From the NCBI RefSeq assembly GCF_900182815.1, contig NZ_FXUA01000002.1, forward strand, positions 1 through 64,000: a stretch of 64,000 nucleotides of DNA, in the 5' to 3' direction. The notes under the pieces were generated by a model, which was not told the origin of the DNA, did not search any database, and saw only the letters and a program-made list of their open reading frames with translations. The translations under genes were made by a program, and so were the position numbers. This document shows positions 7,384-16,860 of this stretch, piece by piece. Every line of letters begins with the position of its first letter. The first letter of the stretch is position 1. This DNA comes from Algoriphagus winogradskyi. Its GTDB lineage: Bacteria > Bacteroidota > Bacteroidia > Cytophagales > Cyclobacteriaceae.

Positions 7384-9514
7384 ATCAACGCTTGCACTTA
7401 TTTTCTGTGCAGCACTGATTTCTTGTACCTCGGGAATAAAATCCAATAACTCGGTCACAATCGTCGACCGAATCCCCACAGAAAACACAAATCAATTTTA
7501 CATCAGCAACCGGGCGCCTTTGGCGCCCAGTGCGCTGATTAAGCTTCCCGTAGGTGCTGTGAAGCCTGAGGGATTTTTAAAAGAATACCTCATTCGTCAG
7601 AAAAATGGCCTTACTGGTAACCTAGGAGAAATTTCCGCTTGGCTTCAAAAAGAAAATAACGCCTGGCTCTCTAAAGATGGCACTGGAGAATGGGGCTGGG
7701 AAGAAGTGCCCTATTGGCTGAAAGGATACGCCAATATCGGCTACATCATGGAGGACCAAGCCATGATCGATGAATCCATGATCTGGCTGGAATCTGTGCT
7801 TACCAGTCAGCGGGAAAATGGTGATTTTGGACCCAAACTCATGGATGGAGATCATCCAGATTTCTGGGCAAAAATGATCATGCTTTACTGTCTGCAATCG
7901 TATTACGAGTATTCTCAGGATGAGCGCGTGATCACCCTCATGACCAATTATTTCAAATATGAACTGACAGTTCCTGATGATGAATTCCTCGAAGGATATT
8001 GGCAGAGATTACGTGGTGGAGATAATCTTCATAGTGTGATTTGGCTTTACAACCGCACAGGAGACGATTTTTTATTAGAACTAGCTGAAAAAATCCACCA
8101 GAATACTTCCGATTGGGGAGGGAGAGATCTGCCTATCGAACAGGTGAAAAATTATTATGAAGTACGTGATGGAGGCGAAGTCCCGGATTGGTATCGCGAT
8201 CAAGTCGATTGGCACAATGTAAACCATGCCCAGGCATTCCGCGAACCAGCTCAGTATTATCTACTGACCAAAAACGAGAAAGACCTTCAGGCCACTTATG
8301 AAAACTTTAACATCATCCGTGAGCACTTCGGTCAGGTTCCTGGCGGCATGTTTGGCTCTGATGAAAATGCAAGGCCGGGATATGCGGATCCACGCCAAGG
8401 TGTAGAAACCTGTGGAATGGTGGAGCAGATGAATTCCGATGAGCATTTACTAAGAATAACTGGAGATCCCTTCTGGGCAGATCATGCAGAAGAAGTTGCG
8501 TTTAACACATATCCAGCAGCTGTGATGCCTGACTTCAAGGCTTTACATTACATCACTTCACCAAATATGGTTTTGCTGGATGCTAAGAATCACTCTCCAG
8601 GAATTGCTAACTCTGGCCCATTCCTGATGATGAATCCTTTCAGCTCACGTTGCTGCCAGCATAATCATGCGCAAGGCTGGCCCTATTTTATAGAAAATCT
8701 CTGGATGGCAACACCTGATAATGGTGTAGTGGCAGCAATGTATGGAGCTAGCAAAGTGGAAGTAAAAGTTGGTGATGGAACAATTGTAAACATCGAAGAA
8801 ACAACGCACTACCCATTCGAAGAGGAAATCAAATTTGCTCTGAGCACAGAAAAAGCAGTAGACTTCCCACTTTATTTACGTATTCCCGCATGGGCAAAAG
8901 AAGCTTCCATTTCCATCAATGGAGAAGTAGTGAAAGAAAATATTTCCGGAATCGGCTATGCTAAAATCAGCCGAACTTGGACTAACGGAGATCAAATTTC
9001 GCTTTCCCTTCCAATGGAAATCGAAACCAAAACTTGGGAGAAAAACAGCAATAGTCTGAGCGTAAGCAGAGGTCCTTTGACCTATTCATTAAAAATCAGA
9101 GAGAAGTATTTCAAAAAAGACAGTGAGGAAACGGCCCAATGGGATTCCAAGTGGCAGAAAGGCGCAGATACCAAAAAATGGCCTTCTTGGGAAATTCATC
9201 CCGTAACGGATTGGAACTACAGTTTGGTAGTGGACGAAAATGATCCTGCATCCTCTTTCGAAGTAATGGAAGGACATTGGCCAAAATCTGATTTCCCATT
9301 CTCCCTAGAGGAAGTTCCAATTAAAATCGTGGCAAAAGCCCGTCAAATTCCCGAGTGGAAACTGGATCAATATGGTTTGGTGGGAGAATTGAAGGATCTT
9401 CCAAAGATTTCCAATCAGCCCATAGTAGATGTAACACTCGTTCCAATGGGTGCAGCGAGATTAAGAATTACCGCATTTCCCCAGTTAGAAAATAACCCAA
9501 AAATCAATGAGTAG
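7364..9514 (+). CDS. GH127 family beta-L-arabinofuranosidase (DUF1680), lipoprotein
   Basis: This (alpha/alpha)6-barrel glycosidase belongs to the family that removes terminal beta-L-arabinofuranose using a zinc-coordinated cysteine nucleophile. The metal site of the characterised enzyme (Glu-x-Cys and Cys-Cys) is seen here as Glu348/Cys350 in GVETCGMVEQ and Cys430/Cys431 in SSRCCQHNHAQGW, with matching spacing. The ATG at 7364 is chosen because it leads into a lipoprotein signal (MLKNRFKSTLALIFCAALISC), so the enzyme is probably membrane-anchored. Its length of 716 residues is normal. The stop overlaps the next gene by eight bases (9507-9514), so the two are translationally linked. Confidence 0.9.
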   Translation: MLKNRFKSTLALIFCAALISCTSGIKSNNSVTIVDRIPTENTNQFYISNRAPLAPSALIKLPVGAVKPEGFLKEYLIRQKNGLTGNLGEISAWLQKENNAWLSKDGTGEWGWEEVPYWLKGYANIGYIMEDQAMIDESMIWLESVLTSQRENGDFGPKLMDGDHPDFWAKMIMLYCLQSYYEYSQDERVITLMTNYFKYELTVPDDEFLEGYWQRLRGGDNLHSVIWLYNRTGDDFLLELAEKIHQNTSDWGGRDLPIEQVKNYYEVRDGGEVPDWYRDQVDWHNVNHAQAFREPAQYYLLTKNEKDLQATYENFNIIREHFGQVPGGMFGSDENARPGYADPRQGVETCGMVEQMNSDEHLLRITGDPFWADHAEEVAFNTYPAAVMPDFKALHYITSPNMVLLDAKNHSPGIANSGPFLMMNPFSSRCCQHNHAQGWPYFIENLWMATPDNGVVAAMYGASKVEVKVGDGTIVNIEETTHYPFEEEIKFALSTEKAVDFPLYLRIPAWAKEASISINGEVVKENISGIGYAKISRTWTNGDQISLSLPMEIETKTWEKNSNSLSVSRGPLTYSLKIREKYFKKDSEETAQWDSKWQKGADTKKWPSWEIHPVTDWNYSLVVDENDPASSFEVMEGHWPKSDFPFSLEEVPIKIVAKARQIPEWKLDQYGLVGELKDLPKISNQPIVDVTLVPMGAARLRITAFPQLENNPKINE

Positions 9515-11051
9515 GCTTTTTTATTATCATAGAATTCTTGCTACACTCTGTATAATAATTGTAGTTTCTAGCTCAGGACTAGCACAAAGCCTGACTTTTG
9601 CAAATCCAGTTTTGGCAGGTGATCGCCCAGATCCAACGGTGGTGAAGGTTGGCAAATACTATTACGCTTCGGCCACCTCTAACGAGTGGGCACCACTTTT
9701 TCCAATCTTCAAATCCGATGATTTGGTGAATTGGGAGCTGGTAAACTATGTTTTTCCAGATGGAGCTCCAGATTGGGCAAAGAATAACTTCTGGGCTCCC
9801 GAGCTTTCATATGATGCGGAGCAAAATAAAATCTACGCTTACTATACTGCCCGAGATAAAGAAAGTAATAGGCTTTCTGTCGCAGTAGCTAGCGCAGATT
9901 CTCCGGAAGGAAAATTTAAAGATCATGGCCCACTTGTCGCTCAGGAATATGGATCGATCGATGCTTTTGAAACCCGGGATGAAAATGGCAAACTCTATGT
10001 CCTTTGGAAAGAAGATGGAAATAGCAAAGGGCAAAAAACTCCCATCTGGGCGCAGGAAGTAAACGAGGAACGCACCAAATTGATCGGTGAGAAGCATGAG
10101 CTTTTCCACAATGATCAGGAATGGGAAGGTGGTTTGGTAGAAGGCATTGCCATTTTCAGAAAGAACGGCTATTTCTATGCGACTTATTCTGCTCGTGGTT
10201 GCTGCGAAATTTCCTGTGACTATGTAACTGGCGTAGCGCGAAGTAAAACACTTCTGGGACCCTGGGAAAAGTACGATATGAATCCAGTCATCAATGATAA
10301 TGAGAACTGGAAATGCCCTGGACACGGAACCGTAGTCGAAAAAGATGGAGAGCTTTGTCTATTAAACCATGCTTATAATCAGGAGGGATCTGTTTACGTA
10401 GGTCGGCAAGGTGTTTTGCAAAAAGTAGAATGGACAGCTGATGAATGGCCAGTTTTCGCAAACGATGAAAAATACGAGCGTAGCAAAGCTTCCTTGGAAT
10501 TTACTGACGACTTTAAAAAGCGTCTGGATCCAGTTTGGCAATGGAGAGTGACCCAAGATATCAATTACGAAACTGGCAAAGATGGTCTCATACTTCAGGC
10601 TTCTGAGGAAAATGAAACGCTGGGAACACTCTTGGTTCAAGGCACAAAATCTCTGGATTATCAATACGAAGCAACAGTGATTCCTGATGAGAAAGCTACA
10701 GCTGGGTTGGCCGTAATTGGCGGTGCTAATAATGGATTTGGTGCACCTCCAGCCGGCATGGGTATTTCTGTGAAAGGAAATCAACTGATCCTTTGGGAAA
10801 CGATCAATCAGAAAACTAGAGAAATTGCCAAACTAGCGATTCCAGACAGTAAAGAAGTCAAATTAGTTTTAAGCATGGAAGACGGCTACAAAATGACTAC
10901 TTCAGCCCTTGTGAATGGAAAAGCAATTCAAATCGGCGGGACGCAAGACGTAAAGCATTTAGTGCCTTGGGGAATGGGCTTCCGACTTGGATTAGTAGCC
11001 AAAGGACCAACAGATTCTTATGCTCATTTCAAGGAAGTGAAGATTTATTGA
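9507..11051 (+). CDS. Glycoside hydrolase family 43 with C-terminal beta-sandwich
   Basis: This is a secreted GH43 enzyme: a signal peptide ends near GLAQ, then the propeller carries Asp42 in DRPDPTVV (base), Asp152 in GSIDAFE (pKa modulator) and Glu212 in VEGIAIF (acid). After about residue 325 a second domain of about 185 residues has the look of the concanavalin-type sandwich common in GH43 xylosidases/arabinofuranosidases. The start overlaps the GH127 stop. The first GH43 of this cluster lacks the second domain, so the two enzymes probably attack different linkages of the same glycan. Confidence 0.88.
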   Translation: MSRLFYYHRILATLCIIIVVSSSGLAQSLTFANPVLAGDRPDPTVVKVGKYYYASATSNEWAPLFPIFKSDDLVNWELVNYVFPDGAPDWAKNNFWAPELSYDAEQNKIYAYYTARDKESNRLSVAVASADSPEGKFKDHGPLVAQEYGSIDAFETRDENGKLYVLWKEDGNSKGQKTPIWAQEVNEERTKLIGEKHELFHNDQEWEGGLVEGIAIFRKNGYFYATYSARGCCEISCDYVTGVARSKTLLGPWEKYDMNPVINDNENWKCPGHGTVVEKDGELCLLNHAYNQEGSVYVGRQGVLQKVEWTADEWPVFANDEKYERSKASLEFTDDFKKRLDPVWQWRVTQDINYETGKDGLILQASEENETLGTLLVQGTKSLDYQYEATVIPDEKATAGLAVIGGANNGFGAPPAGMGISVKGNQLILWETINQKTREIAKLAIPDSKEVKLVLSMEDGYKMTTSALVNGKAIQIGGTQDVKHLVPWGMGFRLGLVAKGPTDSYAHFKEVKIY

Positions 11052-11062
11052 AATAGTTGTAA

Positions 11063-11091
11063 AAAGTACCATGTACAAAGTACAAAGTACC
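11063..11091. repeat. Short AAGTAC phased repeat
   Basis: Between the GH43 and GH2 genes the motif AGTAC/GTAC recurs four times in 29 bases (AAGTACC, GTACAAAGTAC, AAAGTACC). It has self-complementary character (GTAC). It has no visible coding or terminator role. Confidence 0.5.
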
Positions 11092-11146
11092 ATAAACTAA
11101 ACGAATAGATTTTACCCCATAATTAGAAACTGATAAACCTATATAT

Positions 11147-12991
11147 ATGAAAAATACCCTCATAATTGGCGCTTGCCTGCTCTTTGCCCTGCAAATTGCG
11201 ACAGCACAAACTAGTCAATACAAGCCTGTAGAAGGAAAAATAATGACTGAGTGGGCATCTGAGGTTACTCCTGATAACGTGCATGGGGAATATCCAAGAC
11301 CACAGATGACACGAGAAAATTGGGTGAATCTAAATGGGCTTTGGGACTATGCTATCAAACCAAAAGGTCAGTCAGCTCCTACAAGTTTCGACGGGGAAAT
11401 CCTCGTGCCATTCGCTGTGGAATCAGCGCTTTCTGGAGTTGGGAAAACCGTGGGAAAAGACAATGAACTTTGGTACAACACCACTTTTACCACTCCAAAA
11501 AAATCAAGCAAAGACAAAGTGCTATTGCACTTCGGAGCATCGGATTGGGAGACGGAAGTTTTCGTAAACGGTAAAAGTGTAGGAATACATAAAGGTGGAT
11601 ATGATCCTTTTGACTTTGATATCACGAAGCATTTGAAGTCTGGTAAAACACAGAATTTGCAAGTTCGCGTATGGGATCCAAGTGATGACGGACCTCAGCC
11701 CCGCGGTAAGCAGATCAATAATCCTCATGGTATCTGGTACACTCCTGTGACTGGCATCTGGCAAACTGTATGGTTAGAAACTGTACCTGCAGCCTATATA
11801 TCTGGCTTGAGAAATGCATCAGATATTAGAAGCAGTCAGATAATGGTAACTCCGGAAATTTCAGGAGCAGCCGCTGGCCAGCAAGTCAAAGTATCGGCTT
11901 GGAAAGATGGAACAATGCTCGCTGAGCAAACCATTTCTCCTACCCAAACGGCTAAGTTGGCTATCAAGGATGCGCAGCTTTGGGCGCCTGGAAATCCAGT
12001 TCTCTATGATTTGAAAGTAGAACTAGTAGATGGGAAAAAAGTAATTGATGCAGTTGGAAGCTATGCGGCTTTGAGAGAAATCAGCATGGCTCCCGATGAA
12101 AACGGAATTCAGCGCATGATGCTGAATGGTGAGTTTTTATTCCAATATGGACCACTTGATCAAGGCTGGTTTCCTGACGGATTGTACACAGCGCCAAGTC
12201 ATGAAGCAATGGTTTTTGACATTCAAAAGACTCAGGATATGGGCTTCAACATGATCAGAAAGCATGTGAAAGTGGAGCCTGCAACTTGGTATCATGCCTG
12301 CGACAAAATGGGAATGCTGGTGTGGCAGGATATGCCTAGCGGAGACATGGGAAATGGTTGGGAGATGAAGCTTGCCGTGTTGGGAAGCGGAACAGACCGT
12401 GATAGAACGCCAGAGTCCGAGGCGATCTTCAGGGAGGAATGGAAAGAGATCATGGATGATTTTTACAATTTCCCTTCGATTGTGGTTTGGGTACCTTTCA
12501 ATGAAGCTTGGGGTCAGTTCAAAACCAAAGAAATCTCTGAGTGGACAAAAAACCATGATCCTTCACGGTTGGTGAATAGTGCAAGTGGTGGAAACTTCGA
12601 AATGGAAGGAACGAAGATAGCCGGAGACATCATCGATTTGCACAATTATCCAGATGCAAAAATGCCAGCACCGGGGATTTATGGAAAAGATAATATTCTG
12701 GTCCTTGGAGAGTTTGGTGGATTGGGACTTCCAGTGGATGGGCACGTTTGGCAGCAGAAAGACAATTGGGGCTATCAGAGTTTCAAAAATCAAGATGAGC
12801 TTTACGATCGATATGCCGGACTGATGACTAGATTAGGGGAATTGATAGAAGCAGGTCTTTCGGCAGCAGTGTATACCCAGACTACCGATGTGGAAGTGGA
12901 GACTAATGGACTGATGACATACGATAGAAAGGTCATCAAATTCGATGTTACTAAGATGAAAAGCATACATTCACCTTTATATAAAAAGTGA
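11147..12991 (+). CDS. Glycoside hydrolase family 2 (beta-galactosidase/glucuronidase type)
   Basis: A secreted GH2 enzyme: signal peptide MKNTLIIGACLLFALQIATA, sugar-binding jelly roll (about 50-210), immunoglobulin-like domain (about 215-305) and TIM barrel. The acid/base is Glu453 in VPFNEAWGQF and the nucleophile Glu522 in VLGEFGG. It is shorter (614 residues) than LacZ-type enzymes and close to the compact GH2 group of gut and marine Bacteroidota. Substrate is open: galactosyl, glucuronyl or arabinopyranosyl linkages all occur in this family. The last codons overlap a GTG that could start the epimerase gene, and the cluster continues without a gap. Confidence 0.87.
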   Translation: MKNTLIIGACLLFALQIATAQTSQYKPVEGKIMTEWASEVTPDNVHGEYPRPQMTRENWVNLNGLWDYAIKPKGQSAPTSFDGEILVPFAVESALSGVGKTVGKDNELWYNTTFTTPKKSSKDKVLLHFGASDWETEVFVNGKSVGIHKGGYDPFDFDITKHLKSGKTQNLQVRVWDPSDDGPQPRGKQINNPHGIWYTPVTGIWQTVWLETVPAAYISGLRNASDIRSSQIMVTPEISGAAAGQQVKVSAWKDGTMLAEQTISPTQTAKLAIKDAQLWAPGNPVLYDLKVELVDGKKVIDAVGSYAALREISMAPDENGIQRMMLNGEFLFQYGPLDQGWFPDGLYTAPSHEAMVFDIQKTQDMGFNMIRKHVKVEPATWYHACDKMGMLVWQDMPSGDMGNGWEMKLAVLGSGTDRDRTPESEAIFREEWKEIMDDFYNFPSIVVWVPFNEAWGQFKTKEISEWTKNHDPSRLVNSASGGNFEMEGTKIAGDIIDLHNYPDAKMPAPGIYGKDNILVLGEFGGLGLPVDGHVWQQKDNWGYQSFKNQDELYDRYAGLMTRLGELIEAGLSAAVYTQTTDVEVETNGLMTYDRKVIKFDVTKMKSIHSPLYKK

Positions 12992-12996
12992 GCAAA

Positions 12997-14145
12997 ATGA
13001 AAATTCATTTCAATAAAGTTCTTGGCGCTACCGCACTGGGTATTTTACTTTACAGCTGCGATAGCAAACCAAAAGAAGAAATTAAAGTCGAGGACACCGT
13101 AGAAGAGCAGGTTTTCGGCACAACTTTTCAAAATAAAAAAGTGGAAACATACGAGATCAAGAATGCCAATGGCATGAAAATGAAAGTCACCAACTTTGGT
13201 GCACGGGTTACCAATCTTTGGGTTCCTGATAAGGATGGAAATCTGGTAGACGTAGTTCTAGGATTTGAGACGTTGGATGAATATCTGGAGAGTGGTGAGA
13301 AATACTTCGGTGCTGCGATTGGTCGCTACGGCAATAGAATTGCAAATGGAAAATTCACGCTGGACGGAGAAGAGTACACTTTGCCTCAGAATAATAATGG
13401 ACAAACGCTTCACGGCGGTCCAGGCGGAATGGATTATGTTATTTGGGATGTGGAAAAGTCCGGAGAAAATGGATTGATCTTCAGCTACACTTCACCAGAT
13501 GGAGAAGAAGGCTTCCCTGGAGAACTGAAAGTGAAAATGATCTACACGCTGACAGATGACAATGAATTCAAAGTCACTTATGAAGCGGAAACTGATAAAG
13601 CCACTCCTGTGAATTTGACTCATCACTCCTTTTTCAACCTTAATGGAGCAGGAAATGGAACTGTGTTGGATCATACACTTCAACTGAATGCGAGTGAATA
13701 CACCCCGGTAAATGAGGTGCTAATTCCAACTGGTGAAGTGGCATCCGTGAAAGAAACACCTTTTGATTTTACTGATCCAACCACAATTGGCGAAAGAATA
13801 AACCAAGAAAATCAGCAACTGAAATTCGGCGGTGGATATGACCACAACTGGGTGCTGGACAAAACTGGAAATGACTTGTCTCAAGCGGCAGTGATTTCTT
13901 CGCCTCAAACGGGTATAGAAATGGAAGTTTGGACTACCGAGCCAGCGATCCAATTCTACAGCGGTAATTTCCTAGATGGCTCAGTCACAGGAAAAGGAGG
14001 AAAAGTCTATGAACTGAGATCTGCATTCTGCTTGGAAACCCAGCATTATCCTGATTCTCCGAACCAACCGAATTTCCCGTCAACGATCTTGAAACCGGGA
14101 GAAAAATATGAACAAACTTGTATCTATAAGTTTGGAACGAAATAA
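12997..14145 (+). CDS. galM: Aldose 1-epimerase (mutarotase), lipoprotein
   Basis: Galactose mutarotase interconverts alpha and beta anomers of freed sugars. The ATG at 12997 is preferred; it gives a lipoprotein signal MKIHFNKVLGATALGILLYSC. Active-site motifs are present: GRYGNRI, HGGPGG, the catalytic His in NLTHHSFFNL and the Glu region near LETQHYPDSPN. A periplasmic mutarotase at the end of a glycosidase operon fits processing of galactose or arabinose released by the upstream enzymes. A strong intrinsic terminator follows seven bases after the stop. Confidence 0.9.
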   Translation: MKIHFNKVLGATALGILLYSCDSKPKEEIKVEDTVEEQVFGTTFQNKKVETYEIKNANGMKMKVTNFGARVTNLWVPDKDGNLVDVVLGFETLDEYLESGEKYFGAAIGRYGNRIANGKFTLDGEEYTLPQNNNGQTLHGGPGGMDYVIWDVEKSGENGLIFSYTSPDGEEGFPGELKVKMIYTLTDDNEFKVTYEAETDKATPVNLTHHSFFNLNGAGNGTVLDHTLQLNASEYTPVNEVLIPTGEVASVKETPFDFTDPTTIGERINQENQQLKFGGGYDHNWVLDKTGNDLSQAAVISSPQTGIEMEVWTTEPAIQFYSGNFLDGSVTGKGGKVYELRSAFCLETQHYPDSPNQPNFPSTILKPGEKYEQTCIYKFGTK

Positions 14146-14151
14146 AAGCAG

Positions 14152-14184
14152 AAAGCCATCCTCAGAAATCGGGATGGCTTTTTT
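14152..14184 (+). terminator. Intrinsic terminator of the arabinose/galactose cluster
   Basis: AAAGCCATCC (14152-14161) pairs perfectly with GGATGGCTTT (14172-14181), with a 10-nt loop and a T-run. It closes the 6061-14145 operon. Confidence 0.85.
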
Positions 14185-14194
14185 AGTTTTTTTT

Positions 14195-14231
14195 AAACCG
14201 CTAAGGACACAAAGAAAGTACAAAGCGCACA
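14195..14231. repeat. Dispersed phased repeat (AACCGC..AAGGACACAAAG type)
   Basis: The stretch reads AAACCGCTAAGGACACAAAG followed by AAAGTACAAAGCGCACAG: four short purine-rich units about nine bases apart. Related copies lie at 40051-40063, 40225-40260 (reverse strand) and 43516-43561, always between genes. Confidence 0.5.
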
Positions 14232-14273
14232 GCTGAAATATCGTAGGCCTAGTCCTGGCTTATGCGGACAAGG

Positions 14274-15194
14274 CTAATTATTTCCTTTATTAACCACATA
14301 TTCAAATACAGTTTTAGAAATCCCCGCCAACTGTTCAGTTCCGGTATCAAAATCCTGTAAATTTTTAGAAAGTAGCACAAGCACATACGACCTTCCATCT
14401 GGCAAATAGACAATTCCGGCATCATGATGAACGCCAGTTATTGATCCTGTTTTATGAGCAACGCTTACCTCTTTTGGTAAGTAAAAAGGAATGATTTCGT
14501 TGAATTGCTGATCTTTCATTATCGCGATCATCTTTTCACAATCCTCCTTAGTCCCAGCAGTATGTTGAGCGATTGCTTTCATGATCTGCATCAAATCATT
14601 CGCAGTAGTGGAATTACTCAATCCTAACTCGTAAGCTTTGGTATCCTCCACTCCTCTTAACACCTCGATTTTATCCGCTCCCAAGTCGCGCATCGTGGCA
14701 GTTACATTTTTTGCACCTACCAATTCTATCAGGACATTAGTGGCCAAATTACTGCTTACGGTGATCATGGGATACATCAAATCTGTGAGAGCTACGGTCG
14801 TTCCGATCTTACTATAAATCACATCATCACTATCTACTCCGATATCCATACTGTATAAGCTGCTATCAACTATACTTCTGAATTCATTCTTAAGCAAAAT
14901 CGAATCACTCAAATCGATTTTACCTGCATGCTGCTGTTTAAACAGCTCAATCATCACGGGTACTTTCATCGTGCTGGCAGCGTGAAATTCTTCACTGGCA
15001 TTGATCAACAAACTATCTGATGGATCTGACAAATTGTAAAACGCTACTGCGACATCGCCTTGAATGGAGTCAAGCTGAGCCTGAATGGTAGTTTTCAGAC
15101 CTTCCTTTTTGGATACTTTCTCTTTACAGGAAATAAGAAAACAAAAGGCTAGAAAGAAGGTAAGAGTTATCCGCATGGTGGTTTTCAGATTCAT
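14274..15194 (-). CDS. Class A beta-lactamase-like serine hydrolase, lipoprotein
   Basis: The fold and motifs are those of class A beta-lactamases: STMK with Ser74/Lys77, SSN in place of the usual SDN, a Glu-containing RGVEDTKAYELG stretch at the omega loop, and HKTGS. The ATG at 15194 gives a lipoprotein signal ending LISC (Cys23), so the protein is anchored in an envelope membrane. The omega-loop glutamate is not in the canonical ExxLN setting, so activity on beta-lactams cannot be assumed; a role on other amide or ester substrates is possible. It lies 22 bases after a sulfatase gene, which suggests cotranscription. Confidence 0.8.
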   Translation of the reverse strand: MNLKTTMRITLTFFLAFCFLISCKEKVSKKEGLKTTIQAQLDSIQGDVAVAFYNLSDPSDSLLINASEEFHAASTMKVPVMIELFKQQHAGKIDLSDSILLKNEFRSIVDSSLYSMDIGVDSDDVIYSKIGTTVALTDLMYPMITVSSNLATNVLIELVGAKNVTATMRDLGADKIEVLRGVEDTKAYELGLSNSTTANDLMQIMKAIAQHTAGTKEDCEKMIAIMKDQQFNEIIPFYLPKEVSVAHKTGSITGVHHDAGIVYLPDGRSYVLVLLSKNLQDFDTGTEQLAGISKTVFEYVVNKGNN

Positions 15195-15216
15195 AGATAT
15201 TAAAATAAATCTCAAG

Positions 15217-16536
15217 TTAAGGGTTCGAATGGGTTAATTTCGTCACTTCATATCCTTCCATTACCTTTTCGAATGTTGAGATCTTCTTTCTCACATCCTT
15301 CGGCAAACTCGATTTCTGAAGTGGCGTTTGTTCTAATGGATCACTTGTCATGGAGTATATTCTACCGTCTCCATAGAGCTTCCATTCGGTATTTTGCACG
15401 TAGGTAGCATTTTCAAATTTCCCCCAATTGGGAGCATAGTAACAATAAATCCAATCCCGTTTCTTAGTGTTATCTCCCATGAGCTGCGAATAAAAGCTCA
15501 ATCCATCAGTTTGAATAGCACCTGAGTTCTGATAATTAACGGTTTCCAAAAGTGTAGGCAAAAAGTCAGAGAAGTCAATCAGGTTGTCATTTATGCTTTC
15601 CGGCTTGATTTTCCCTTTCCAGTTTGCAATAAAAGGAACATGCGTGCCAGCAGTAGTAGTATAACCTTTGTCTCCTTTAATGGAAGTACCAAGTTGAGAG
15701 CTAGTTACTTTTCTATCTGTACCATTATCTCCCACGAAGAGTATCAAAGTATTTTCTCGGATGCCGAGCTCTTCGGTTTTCGCTACAATTGAACCAACCA
15801 ACTTGTCCATGTAGTTCACCATTTCTCCGAAGTAAATCGGGTCATTGATTTTGGATTTGGAATCAAAGTCTTCAAAACCTGGATTTGATGGAGTTGGTAC
15901 AAATGGGTCATGAGTGATCGCCATCGGATAATAGATGAAGAATGGCTCTTCCTTATTTTTCTCCATGAAAAGGTTAACCTGCTCGGTAAAAAGATCCGGT
16001 CCATATTTACCGGTATAGGTTTGGGTGCCTGAATTTGAGCTAATCAGAGGATCTTTGTATCTGCTGCCAAGCTCTTTGATTTGCCACAAAAAATACTCGT
16101 CAAATCCGGCTTCTTCAGGAAGCGACCCTATTTTTCCTCCTGCCAACTCTTGCTGATTATCATTTCCATAAAGCTGCCATTTGCCAGTAATGAAGGTTTT
16201 ATATCCAGCTTCTTTCAAATAATCAGCGAATGTAAGTTCGTTAGGATCCAGTAACCCAAAGCCTATGTAATTTCTGAAATTGTATTTGCCTGTCATGATT
16301 TGCACTCGGGATGGAGTACATAGCGGCATGGAATAGGTCTGCGTGAAGTTCATTCCTTCCTGCGCAAGTTTGTCGAGATTGGGAGTGTTATAATCATCAG
16401 ACCCATTAACTCCCAATGTTTCAAACCCCAAGTCATCAGCCATAATCAGGATGATATTTGGAGAACGTTGCGCATTTGCCTGAAAGCAAAAACAAAAAGT
16501 GACTAAACTGATCCGTAGAAATGAGCTGATTTTCAT
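15217..16536 (-). CDS. Secreted sulfatase (S1 family)
   Basis: This is a second sulfatase, with signal peptide MKISSFLRISLVTFCFCFQANA and the core opening PNIILIMADDLGFETLG. The formylglycine motif is CTPSRVQIMTGKYN. The metal and sulfate site motifs GKWQLYG, THDPF and VGDNGTD are present. It is 439 residues long and diverges from the sulfatase at 2680 and the one at 41442, so the three probably act on different sulfated positions. It precedes a beta-lactamase-like gene on the same strand. TACTTTTA in its upstream region is one base off the TAnnTTTG box. Confidence 0.88.
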   Translation of the reverse strand: MKISSFLRISLVTFCFCFQANAQRSPNIILIMADDLGFETLGVNGSDDYNTPNLDKLAQEGMNFTQTYSMPLCTPSRVQIMTGKYNFRNYIGFGLLDPNELTFADYLKEAGYKTFITGKWQLYGNDNQQELAGGKIGSLPEEAGFDEYFLWQIKELGSRYKDPLISSNSGTQTYTGKYGPDLFTEQVNLFMEKNKEEPFFIYYPMAITHDPFVPTPSNPGFEDFDSKSKINDPIYFGEMVNYMDKLVGSIVAKTEELGIRENTLILFVGDNGTDRKVTSSQLGTSIKGDKGYTTTAGTHVPFIANWKGKIKPESINDNLIDFSDFLPTLLETVNYQNSGAIQTDGLSFYSQLMGDNTKKRDWIYCYYAPNWGKFENATYVQNTEWKLYGDGRIYSMTSDPLEQTPLQKSSLPKDVRKKISTFEKVMEGYEVTKLTHSNP

Positions 16537-16860
16537 GATGGTCTCTTGAGTTATCTTAAAAGTAAAAAAGCTTATGCTAAATACCAGAGAAGGGGATTAA
16601 ATCAACTTCATCACCACTGAGTTGGAATACTTGGCTCAAAAACAGAATAATAATCTGAAGCACAGCGCAATAGATAAACAAAGATTTGAATAACTTAGAA
16701 AGAAAAACAGCCAAACTGTTTTCATTCAAGCTGAAGTAAATGTACTCGGCTTCTCCAAGTTTCCGATTAGTCCAAGTTAATCCTCGACGTTTTGGAAGGT
16801 ATTCCAACTTGTTCTGACCTGTGCAAAGACAATAATTATTTCAACTTAAATACTTAAGCT
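16537..16860. other. 324-bp divergent intergenic region, no convincing gene
   Basis: The region separates the sulfatase (minus) from the DsrE-like gene (plus) and must hold both promoters. A minus-strand TTG frame (16577-16807) encodes a peptide with hydrophobic segments, but it has no ATG and I do not recognise it. Nothing else stands out. Confidence 0.4.

Noticed and set aside
16577..16807. Minus-strand 76-codon frame with hydrophobic segments
   Set aside because: It starts only at TTG, has no recognisable family and fills the promoter region between two divergent genes; not supported as a gene.
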